In this document: positions 46,501 to 58,500 of the stretch, piece by piece
Numbering within the stretch: position 1 is the stretch's first letter
Layout: every line of letters starts with the position of its first letter
The notes under the pieces: model-generated
The model's input: the letters and a program-made list of their open reading frames with translations, nothing else
Databases searched by the model: none
What the model was told of the DNA's origin: nothing
NCBI GenBank assembly: GCA_038030265.1
Contig: CM075940.1
Span: 17,683,604 to 17,747,603 of the forward strand
Reading direction: 5' to 3'
From: Corythucha ciliata
Lineage: Eukaryota > Arthropoda > Insecta > Hemiptera > Tingidae
Length of the DNA stretch: 64,000 nucleotides
Made by a program: the position numbers and the translations under genes

Positions 46501-49500
46501 CAGTTTCGGCGTAGGATTGAAATGTGTTTTTAAACAGGGGTGGTTTAGTCCTGGACAAGTTTTTGTTTTGGACGAGTACTGCGCAAGGTATGGTGTGAGA
46601 GGTTGCTTCCGTCATCTGGGCTATCTGCACGATTTACTCGATCGAGCCGACAAAAATATCATGATCGACCCCACGTTGATTCACTACAGTTTCGCATTCT
46701 GCGCGAGTCACGTCCATGGAAACAGGTAAAACATTTTTCAAATTGTTTCTCTAAGCCACTAATGAGTTAACCGTTAAAATAATTAACCTGAGCACGTCAT
46801 CTTCTGTTTCCCAACAAACATAACTAAAAATACTCTCACTAAGTGTGTCTCTTACTTTCTCTTGATTTCACTTACCTTCAACTATAACTAAAGCCCAAAC
46901 TTAACGTATCATTTCATAAATGTTATATGGTCTTTTTCTTTTTGTTTAATTTTTTTAGTACTTCTGGACTAATATTAAATTCTTATCCTAGCACGGAGGT
47001 CCTTGAAGATAATACCCCTGTGGCAAGGTTTGTACTAGAGTTTATAGTGAAGTGAAAATTTAATCGTCACTATCGTTGCTAGAACAGTTCCTACTCTTTT
47101 GAAAACACCTGACAAATTATTCTAGTGCATGTTATCAATCTATTTTTTTTAATGCTTCAGTTTGAACCTAAGAGCACAAATAATATCAACAGCCCTAACA
47201 GCGAAACGGGTTTCGCGAAGCGATTGAGGCAGAAGTTTTCTAGCTTGTTACAGTTTCCCCCCTCTCAAAAACAACCCCTTAGGTTCATCCGGTACCTATG
47301 TAGGTAAACGGCTTTGCTATTGTCCTTACGAGCTCGTTGATTCATCTGGCATGTTGTCCTTGAAGACTCTTTTTGAAGGTACGTCAAAAGGGGATGCTTC
47401 GTTCTCGTCTTCCGCTTGGCTTCCCCCCTTCCCCCCCACTCTTACAAAGGGATAGATTCCATAGGTTGCTATTCTTTTTGATTTTTTAAAAATTTCCAAG
47501 TTGTAAATAATGTGGCGCCAGAGGAACGGCTTCTTCTATTGACAAGTAACAAGTAACTTAAAGCAGCACGACATAAGAGCCCTCCCCCCATCTGATGTTT
47601 TCTTTGCTATGATTGTCGAATTGCTAATTTTGGATGGCTACTGCTCCGTAAGAATTTTACTGCCAACACCCACTGAGCTGTACATAAACCACAGTGGAGA
47701 ATGATAATGCGATTATACATAAGTTGACCACACGTACATAACATCCAATTTTGAATACTTCAAATTAAATTTGAAGTTTCGATATTTTAATTTCGCATGA
47801 CCGATATTTTTTGTAAAATATTTGGTACACATTTGTAAAAACTGTTGTTTATATTTTGAATTATTTACTCGACTTTAAACCATTTTTTTTTTTTTATTCT
47901 TGCTGTTATTTCTGTTTGTACATATATCTACAACGAACTCATTTTTGTTTTACACTTCAAATATGAGCCAAATTTTTTCTAGCCATTCAATGCAATCTGG
48001 CCTTCTCCAGCGAAGCATAAAACGTGCTTACCACGCCACCTGGTGTTCCTCAGCGAGAACTGGTCAAGCGAATTTTCCTTTCAGTGAAGTTATCAGGGTG
48101 AAATTAGGTATTTTATGAAAGCTCTTGATTTGTACCCAAGAGCAAGTGTGTAGGATCATCTTCAAATTTGCTGGGGCGGGGTGGGTGCTTATGAGTTAGC
48201 AGTTCAGCTGACCAAAAAAAAAAAAACCCCAATGATTACTGTAAATATTTCAACACTTTGACTGTCTGAGTCCCACGATTTTGTTTTGTACTGAATTCAG
48301 TGGGGTGACATTACGTTTTTCGTGTTATTTTAGGCCTGATGGAGTCGGCACTGTGACTCACGAGGAAAAAGAAAAATTCCAGGAGATTAAAGAAAGGCTG
48401 AGAATACTATTGGAACATCAAATAACGAATTTTAGGTAATTCAAAGGTTAAATTCAGTGTTGTGGTGATTTTATTTTAACGACTTGTTTTCAAAAAGGTA
48501 CTGTTTCCCTTTCGGTCGGCCTGAAGGATCTCTGAAAGCGACATTGTCACTGCTTGAGAGGGTGAGTTTTCGAGTTTCCCATTAAGTGCCAGTATTTTGA
48601 GAAAATTGTGTCGACTGGGAAAAGCAACCGCCTGTTTTAGTCCCTAGTCGTAACCCTTCTGTCCTGATACACTCAGTTTACTTGGCGAAAGGCGTCCATC
48701 ACATTCCAAATATTGACAGCTTTGAGTTGTCTTTCCCAGCGGTCTACTCTATTCTTGCCTATTTCTATCCCTGGGATCCAAAATTCCCGGCACAAACTTG
48801 GAATTATCCGCGTAGGCCCCTTTACACAGCTGTCATAGTCATCAAGGGCCTGACTTCCGTGATCAATAGGACACAGCGTGTCCTAATTAAGACCTATGGT
48901 GACCGTTCGGACGGAGGAGTCAGTCTAGCATAGTGCGGCAGCACAAGGGGATGTAGTCATCCTTTCGTGGTCACGGAACTGTTCAGACGACAGTGAGACT
49001 GCGTAGCCTGTGACTACCGTCCAAACAGGGACAGATCAAGGCGCTCTCCTTCATCCTATCCCTCCTCCACCTCTCGAGCTATACCATAGAGATAATAATA
49101 TAACTAGAGCTTGTATTGTCTATTGCGCAGCGGTCCATGATTGACGTCACCAAGAGCTTGAGTTAGCTCCGAAAATCCCTTGCTATTGCTTGAAGAAGTA
49201 CCTGTGGGGACGTGGATGGTGTGATGGGGGACTTTTTGAAACCCCACCTTTTGAGACAGCCAATGGGAAGAGACCTACGGAACCGTAACGATATCCGGAT
49301 GACGTCAATCCTCGCCCCAGTTTATACTTGTTTGCGCATCCAATGCCCCCTCTAGTAGTTATATTATCTCTATGAGCTATACAATGGATGCAAGGGAGGA
49401 TACAACTCTCGCTTCGAAACCCAGCGGGCCTGGGTTCGAATCCAGCCATTGCCCATTACACTATAAGGCTCCGGCAACCTGTGACACAGCACACTCGGCT

Positions 49501-52500
49501 TCGTGTGGGCGTTCCCGGCGATGTGCGTTCAACAAACCGCGCACCGACCGAAACGCGCGTAAATTCACTGAATCGCGTTTTTACAACTGTTTTTCATGTT
49601 GCCTCGCACCGCCATTCCGTCATTATAATTTTATTGTTTATTTAGGTGCTCATGAAAGATGTTGTGACTCCAGTTCCACCTGAAGAAGTTCGTGGCATGA
49701 TTAAGAAATGCCTCGAGACGGCCGCTTTAGTCAACTACTCGCGTCTGTCCTCTGAAGTCAAAATAGAAGGTAAATCCCCTTGAAAAATTTCACTCCTGAC
49801 CGTTTCACTCACCTGAACTGATGGCGTGCTTCCCCCCTCCACCCAACCCCTCACCGTGAACAAGGTGACGGAGCTGTACAGGACGAATTAACGGGTGAAG
49901 CTATGATTCCGCCGAGTAAAAAATTAGACGATCTGATTCATCTGGCTGAACTGTGCGTGGACTTACTCCAGCAGAATGAGGAGCATTATGCGGAGGTAAG
50001 TGCATTTTTCCACAAGAAAGTTTGCGTGATGAGCTTATACCCAAAGCTACTTGTCTTCGTTTTTATTTTTCCAACTACTAAACTGCTCACTTATTTAAAC
50101 TTCCTTACAAATCTTCGGACAAACGTGAGAATTAAGGCTTTTCACTGGTATGGTCCACAAGCTATTGAATTTGCCGAGGCACGTTCAAGTAATGATGACA
50201 AGACATGAAACTTGGGGACCCCAGTTAATGGTGGTGCCGCGTTCCAACTTCGATCACGGGGTGTCTTACACGACTTTTTTCACAAAAACTAAGCCTTTAC
50301 CAGACAGAAAAACAAGGAGGGGGGGGGGTCAGTTTTGTTTCTCTCATCAGTAAGAGGTTATGATTTAATGATTCTGCATCTGGACCGTTGTGTTGTCGAA
50401 TATTTGTTATTTCCGTGCTGTCATGCATTGCTTGCATTACATTCTACAGATTCTCCTCACTCATCTTATTCTGCACCTCAAACATTGTTTTCGATTAAAA
50501 TCAGAATCAAATTTTAATTATAATAGGCTCACCCCTTCTTTATAATATCGTAATTAGAGGGTAAATAGGGAAAATCAGCCCTTGAAATTTTACAATTCAT
50601 AGACAAATCGGAAAAACATTGCCGTTCATATCTAAAGACCGATGGTGGGTGGGGTTTGGGGGTACACAACTTGATGAATGCCAATTTGACTTAAACGCTG
50701 ATGAATTTACAGCACGTAATGTTCTGTGTTTTCTGCATTTTATACTGTAGCTTTACATCACTCGTATTCCCCTTTTTCACCTTGCACATTTAAATGTGTC
50801 CTCCCTCGGCTTCTTTGAAAAAAAGCCCTTTACTTGTACCCCGGCTTTTTCCGTTTTTTAAACCCCCCTTTTTTTAAATTTGCGAGACCGTTTCATTGTC
50901 ACTCAGAGTAGATGACCTAAAAGTAGAGGAACTGGGTGTGATTTTGAGCGTGTGTGCGTGTGTAGCTTTTCACCTCCCAGATTTTTGCTGCACAGGGGTG
51001 AGTCAACGTTGGAATTCCTCCTTGCCATTTTTTTTTCTTACTATACTTACTAATTTGAATACTAAACTCCATAAATTTCGTTCAAGGAATTGCTTGTCCT
51101 CGTCCTCCCCCCCTCCATGAAGTTTGGTTCAATTGGTGTTGTTACTAATTGGTGTATGTCTTTCTCTTTCTTCTTTTCCTAACTTTCTGTACCTTCTCTT
51201 CCATCGTGTTGGCTGTTCTCAGGCTTACAGATCGGTGAGTTCTATTTGTATGACTATGTTTTTCTCTAATTTTTCAAATATTTGCGCAGAAAACAAAGGA
51301 TTTCAGTTTAATTTCATTCTTTTTTCAATCATATCCATTCAAAGCATTTTGCCAATTTCGGGTTTTGTTTGTTTTTATTTACATTTATTACAGGACAAAG
51401 TAAGTAAACACGTTTAACTATGTTTGCATGTTGGTTTGCCGCCTGACTTTTGCCTAACACAGTATAGCGTTTAAAGCCATCAGTATTTTCTAAGTGTGAC
51501 ATTGTGGCAAGTGATTCATCCTGACAGCGAATTTTCGATCGAATATGTCAGTATTTCAACATGGTCGTAACGGAGGATTCACTTTGGGGGAGGGCCTTTT
51601 GTCGCCTCTACCACTATGACACACTGGGGCTGTAATGACCGTTTGCAGGGTGTCAATTCCATTTCTGGGGGAAATCGAAAATGGATTTAAGACACTCAAA
51701 GAAAGGTGGTGGCCCTTTCTGTGCCCTTTTTTCAGTTTGCTTCAAATTATTACTGTAATGGAAGGCTGACAGGGAGATTCAACCCTCAGCTGCGAATTAT
51801 CGAATAGGGGCCTAAGCATTCCGAGTTTTTAAAAAAATGTTAAGAAGAGCGCTGAAATGTCAGCCGCAAAAAAGACGAAAAAGGGGTTTCTCCGTCAGAA
51901 ATATAAAGAGGGGGTAGAAGAAACCCCGTATTTAACACACCGGCCCGCATTTTCTTCGCCACAAAAATGCGCACGAAAACAGAAGATACCAGAGCGCCTG
52001 AAACAACTGAGTGATGCTACAGACTCGCAATGCACCACCGTGAGCCCTATCGGGCATCCTCAACGATAAACGAAAATGCCGTGGGGGTTAGATCCATCGG
52101 ACAATCGGGAATATTGCACCGAGGGTGCGGTTTCAATGTCAATCTCAGACCCAGAGCTAGTCGCTCCTGGTCTTATCGCTCCGGCAATTGAGGCGCCTCC
52201 AAGATCCTCGCGCTATTCTTAGAAAAAGCTTACGAGCAAATCCGCGAAAAAAATTGAAGGAAAAAACGCTAATGCCCAATTTTGGTAGGTCCATACGCGC
52301 GAAAATTGAGAAAACCCCCACATTTGACGATGAAATTAAGTAAAATACACCAATTTAGCATAATTTAGAAGAAGCAACATTTGCTATTCTGAGAGCCTCA
52401 GTCCCCCTGCTGACATTGAGAAAAATACTAAACCGCGGCTAAATGAGAGAAAACGCTAATCCCAGTTTCTGTGAGTCTTTAGACGGCTAAAATGTAGAAG

Positions 52501-55500
52501 GCGCTCTAATGTGCTGTTTTGGGGGCAAGTGCGCGGCTAAAAGTTTGAAAAAGCGCTAGTATTCGTGGCTCAAATTGCGAAAAAGCGCTCTTTCGGGGCT
52601 CGCAATTCGCGGGTTCTCGTTAGATATTCCAAAACAAAATTTATATAAAGCGCTAATGCATGGCTAAAAGTGAGAAAATCGCTATTTCGCGGATAAAATC
52701 CAGACAAACGCTAATAGGAGGCTATTTACGCCTGTATCATTTTCTATACAATATAGGAAGGGAAAGTACAACGTTCAGAAATCTCTTACCGCTCAAGTTT
52801 TTATACAACCAAATTCTAGTTAGTTCCCTCTCGTATTTTGTTCTCTCAGTGCGTAACGCGATTCGCAAAGTTGTTTCGCTTAAAATCGTAAAACGCTGGA
52901 GCAAATTGTTCATATACATTCCACTTAGTCAAACGTCAGATCAACCCGACCGTTCGGCTCTCTTCGTACGATATCAACGTAGCTACATGTACGTGAACGA
53001 TCTGTTCATTGCAATAAGCTCGAATTCTCTTTTCTAAACGTCCTCACGTCTCAATAACTTAATCCCAAACATGGTCCCAAACGGGCCGGATCATTAACGT
53101 ATACAGTCTCATCAAACTACAGTTAATTATTTCTCTTCAATCAAAAAAAGTTTCGCACTAAAACTGAGAGAACAAAGAACAACCCCTTTAGTTACCTTAT
53201 CGCTTCTCTTTAAAAAACAGAAATATTTTTGGGAACGTATAATTTTTCTCCTTATTTTTTTTTATACAATTCGGCATAAATCGCCTTGCTTAATTTAATT
53301 TTTGAAAAATCGTTAAATATTACTAGACGATATAGTTGGTAAAAAATTAAAATAAAAAATGTCAAATTCCGGTGAAGATTATCTAAGACAATTAGAAATT
53401 TATAAAATTCGTTGGGAAAACGCTTTCGCGCAGCTTCAAGCCACCTTTGACGTGTCCAAAGCGGCGGGTGCCACGTCAGTAAATTCGTTTTTAGCAAGAT
53501 GTAATGATCTCAGAGATATAAAAGAACGTTTCACTAATTATCAGGATGCCATTATTGAAATAAACTCTGTGTTAAAGGCGGGGGATAGAATAAGCGTATA
53601 ATCTCAAACTCTGGCCTTTGATGAGTTATATTATATTACGCAATTAGAGCCACCGAGGAAACCTTCAAACAACTATTTCCGGCAAAAAGCCAGAAGTATC
53701 CTCTTCAGCTAAGCTTCCGAAACTAATTGTACCCCATTGGTCAGGTGATTTAAATACATTCACACATTTTTTCGCTTTGTTCAACGAAATAGTCCACAAA
53801 GGAAGTTACAAAACTCACTTATTTACGTTCGTTGCTCTCGGGCCCTCCGTTAAACCTCATTGAAAACCTAGAACTGTCAAATGCTAATTATGCCGTGGCC
53901 TATCGCTTAATTTAAAACCGTTACGGTTTTCCTCGCGCTTTAGCGACTCACCATTTAAATAAAATCACACTACTTACCTGTGAGCCCATTCGGCATTTTG
54001 GGGTAGATAAAGTTGATATTTAGTGGGAAGGAGGAGTGCATGGAAGTGGAAGTACTATGAAGTGTCACTCGAGGCTTTTGAGGCGAGCCCAAAATATTCT
54101 CAAGAATTTACACCTAAACTAAATTCTATTGGTCGAAAGGCAGTCGCTAAGCAAGCGAGTCAGCTGGGTCTCCTAGGAAGTTATTTGTTAACAAGAAATT
54201 TATGATAATTTTACCTACCCCAATATGGCCGTGAGCTCACCTGGTAGTATAGGTTCTCTATACTTACCAGGCCCTCGTCAATTTGAACATAGAGAACCTG
54301 GGAGATTTTCTCATGTTCCATCTGACCCTAAAATGTTTACCGTCAAACTTAAAACTTCTCTTCGAACGATCTCTTGGTGGATACAACGAGCTCCCCTCTT
54401 TTGCTCAATCAATTTCTTTTGTGACGGAACAAACAAAAGTACAGGAACAACTAGACATTTCGCTCTATAAGTTCAATTCTGCGAGTAATTAACGGCACAA
54501 AACCGTACAAAAACTCAAGTTCGCTTCGAACAGCGCTTTATTAGTTACTCCGACGCGCGCTAACTCCTCAACTAACGCCGTTCAAAATAATTGTGCGTTT
54601 TGCGGCGGACAACACTCCATTTATTTGTGTCAAAAATTCAAAAATATCTCAGTTAACGAGCGGTATGACTTCGTTAAGAATGGTCATAGGTGCTTCGCTT
54701 GCTTGGGAGGGCATTTAAAAAAACTGTAAGACATCTAGTTCCTGAAAAAAATGTAACAGTTCTGTCACATAACATACTTCTCCATAACGATAGGTACTCT
54801 GTCTCTGCCCGAAAATCGCGACGTGAAATTTTCTAACAAAGTGAAGATCAAATCTTTTCAAGAGAGTCGATTTCCACGAGTCAACGAAATTCTCAACGGT
54901 AGCGCGCCGAGCAGCGCCAATTCTTCCTTCGGCCCTTGTTCATAAAATTCCTTCCCCGGAAACGATGTTTCAAAAATGCTCTCACTAGAAACCCCTCTCA
55001 AGTAAGTGACCACCACTGACGCTTCTCACGCACTCTTAACGAAAAGTCCCCCCCCCCCTACTCCTCTTTACAAGTTATGTTGGGCACGGCTAGAGCTTTA
55101 ATAAAAGATCGATGGGGAACTTGGTGTCCTATTCGTCTAGTTATTGACCCAGGGTCACAACTTAACCTCATTACGAACGATTGTGTACAACGATTAGGTC
55201 TGCCACTCCTCCATGAACCAATGAGATTGACGAGGGTCATGAAAAGTGTCGTCGCCACCTCGCCAGGCAGCGTAGTCTGTACACTTCAACCTGCCCCTAA
55301 AAATGGACCGGAAATTTCCTTACAAGCTTGTACTCTACCAAAAATCTGCGCGGATTTACCGACAGCTGCGATATCGCCTCCTATTTTCTCCAGGTTTGCT
55401 AACTTACAACAGGCCGATCCCGAATTTCATTTGAAGCGTCCTATCGATTTTCTACTCGGTGCTGCTACATTTCCTGACATTCTAAGTCAACGTGCTTCTG

Positions 55501-58500
55501 TCATCCATGGAAAACCGGCTGCGCTCAAAACTGTTTTCGGTTGGATAATTCTGGGTTCTACCCCTTCTCCTCCTTGTGACGACGAAGCACCCCTAGCTCT
55601 GCATATTCAGGGAGACCGTTTCCACACGCACAGTAGAACTCTTCTGGAAAATAGAAGAAGTAGAAAATATCGTTCCTTCAGAAGAACCTGAGCACGTAGA
55701 AGCGGAGCAACTTTTCGTCAATACTCACAATCGAACCCCTACGGTGCTTACATCGTACGCCTCTCATCCAAAGAATTCTCCAATCAGGAGCCCTTCGGTG
55801 ATAGCCGCATTACAGCCTTAAAACGGTGGTGCCAAGTCGAACGAAAATTACGGCATGACGAAAATAAACGATTAGCCTATCATGACTTCATGCAAAATTA
55901 TCTCGATCTCGGTCACATGCGTCTCTCTGAAAATTTCTATATTATTCCGCAATTCGCTATCGAGCGCGACTCCCCGATCCGAGTGGTGTTTGACGCCTCC
56001 TGTCCTGACTCTTCCGGCCTCTCTCTCAATGATCGTTCGTTAGCTGGTCCACCACTACAAAAAGATATTGGCGAAATTCTCACTAGTTTTCGCCTCACAC
56101 CTGTGGCGCTTTCGACTGATACAAAAATGGCGTATAGGCATATTATGGAGTCATCCTGATGACACCAAGTTTCTCTAAGTATACTCTGGCGAAAAACGGA
56201 AGATGCACCCCTTCTCGAGTATACTCTCTCAACCGTAACCTATGGTTCGACTTGAACTTGAACGTCCTCACGTCTCAATAACAATCTATTTTTGGTTAAA
56301 ATTGGAAAAAAAAGCTAAATCATGCCTAAAAGTGAAAAAAAAATCGGTGTACACTCTCGTCAAATCCCGGGTTGAAATCAGGCCCCTTGGGCTCAAGGCC
56401 CAGTCATCTGTCCATAGCCTTCGTGGGTGCAGTCCGGAATGGGCCAAAAATCGCATCTCCCCTCCTAATCCATGCAGGGAAGATCCTCCTAATAGCTCTT
56501 TGTATCAGGCGACAAGTCCTACCCAAGATTTGATGTCTAGAAAAGAAAGCTCACTCCCACTAACAATTTTTAGTCTCGACATCAAATTGTTGGATGCTCC
56601 CACACTTCCGGCCTAATAATTCATTACCCAAGATTTGTCCGCGCTGGTGAAACGCCACGACAGCTTTCTTGTGAACTTTTTGTCTACGTGCTTCTCCAAC
56701 CCTTCCCATCCAAAATGGCCTTACTTTGACAGGGCAATATCCTCCCCTCTTGAAAGGATCAGCTGCCACCATCCTCATCTTGTCCAGGGTGGGGGGAGGG
56801 CAACAAAAAGCCCTGTACTATTGAATCTGACTCGTCTCAACCTCTCACAAAGTGACTCCCTACGCGCTCGACCAGAAGTCCCTTCCAATATCCAAGAAGA
56901 GCCCAGACGCGTACATTACATCTCTTTACCCTGTTATATACACCCTGTTAAATACATAATTGAAAATTCGGTGCTGGAATGTTAAAATCACCTGAATGTA
57001 TGCATATTATTAACTTATGAAAAAAAGTCACAATTACTTAGGAAATCTTTTCATGAAACCTACGAGAACCCTGCATGCTTGTCTGACGGCTTCAAATGTT
57101 TGGCCTGACGATGTGTTGTGCTACCTTGATATTTATGTGTGCATTTTCTATAAGTTCTTCCGTTCAAAAGTACAAGTTGGTACAACTACCCGGAACGGTT
57201 AAAGAAAAAAGCAAAAAAAAAAAAAACAAAAAAAAAACAAAAAAAAAAACGGAACTAGATGAGTCTTGGGAGGAATCTGCCGGGAGTTAACTGATACGGA
57301 AAGTGTGGCGAACAGCACACTGTAAGGCTGTAGATATTTTTGCACTGTTGACAAATTCGGTTTCATCTTATCACTTTTTACTGAGCTGAGCGTTCAGTTA
57401 ATTTGTGTACAAAAAAAAACTTGGCGCTGAAACAAGAGACCATTTAGACATGGATAGTTTTATTATATTTTATGTTAGCTTTTTTCTTGAAATAAATCAT
57501 GAACCAACCCATACCACGAAGACACGATAGTGTGATTTTACCCCCCCCCCCAACCAAACATTACTAACAATTTTTCAGGTACATCTTCAAGGCACGAGTT
57601 ATGTTTATTGCACTGTAATCCTCTCTTGACAGGCTTTCGCGTGGTTTAGCGACCTTCTTGTAGAGCATGCCGAAATATTTTGGTCACTTTTTGCCGCCGA
57701 CATGGACCAGGTTTTGGCTGAACAGCCTCCAGACACTTGGGATTCATTTCCATTGTTTCAAATAATGAACGATTATTTGAGGAGCGACGGTAAAGTGAAA
57801 AGTATGTTTTTAGCGATGTAACATAAGTGATAGACTATCCATTACGTACAGATAACTTGAAAAACGGGAGATTTCATCAACACCTGAGAGATACTTTTGC
57901 TCCTCTGGTAGTCCGTTATGTCGATCTAATGGAATCGTCAATAGCTCAATCAATACACAAGGGATTTGAAAAGGAACGCTGGGAAATCAAAGGGTGAATA
58001 GATTTTGGGTGCTGGAACGTTAATTAAGGCGATCCATTTAAATTTACGAATTGATTAGGCACGGCTGTGCGACATCGGAGGATCTGTTTTGGAAAGTAGA
58101 TGCTTTACAGTCCTTCATACACGATCTCCACTGGCCTGATGCTGAATTCCGCCAGCACTTAGAACAAAGGCTCAAACTTATGGCTTGTGATATGATCGAA
58201 TCTTGCATTCAAAGGTACGATGGGATGTCTTTTTTTTTGTCGATTTTACCCTTTTTTTTGTACTCCTTAGAACTGAAAGTGCCTTTCAATCATGGTTAAA
58301 AAAGGGAGTGACTTTTATATCTACGGATTATATCATTCCCTCCGAAATGTGTGCCATGGTTAACGTTATACTTGATGCGAAAAATCAGTCTTTCAAATTG
58401 TGTGCCGTTGATGGAGTTGACTTGGTAAGTTCAATGAACAATCCATCATCCCCCCCCCCCATTTCAGTAGTAACTTAACTTTTTTTGCCCCGTTAAACCA

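Larger units (their letters stand above)
49996..52240. other. CAPS intron 21, left part with microexons
   Basis: Besides the two microexons at 51223 and 51394, this shows chance open frames, a G-run at about 50320 and a long pyrimidine-rich zone (about 51140-51220). An open stretch at 51857-52069 is basic and unrecognised. Confidence 0.45.
52733..56282 (+). mobile_element. BEL/Pao LTR retrotransposon, decayed
   Basis: The probable left LTR is 52733-53058. Its last 22 bp (AACGTCCTCACGTCTCAATA plus AC) recur at 56261-56282, the only remnant of the right LTR. The internal part carries gag, a zinc knuckle, protease and the start of reverse transcriptase, all interrupted. The 3' half of pol (RNase H, integrase) and most of the right LTR are deleted. 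No target duplication was found. Confidence 0.8.

Noticed and set aside
47161..47307. Possible extra CAPS exon ([11 protein letters not shown]...)
   Set aside because: Entering in phase 2 from exon 17 meets a stop codon, so it cannot join CAPS.
48682..48933. 83-codon open frame in CAPS intron 19
   Set aside because: No similarity recognised and no splice context; not called a gene.
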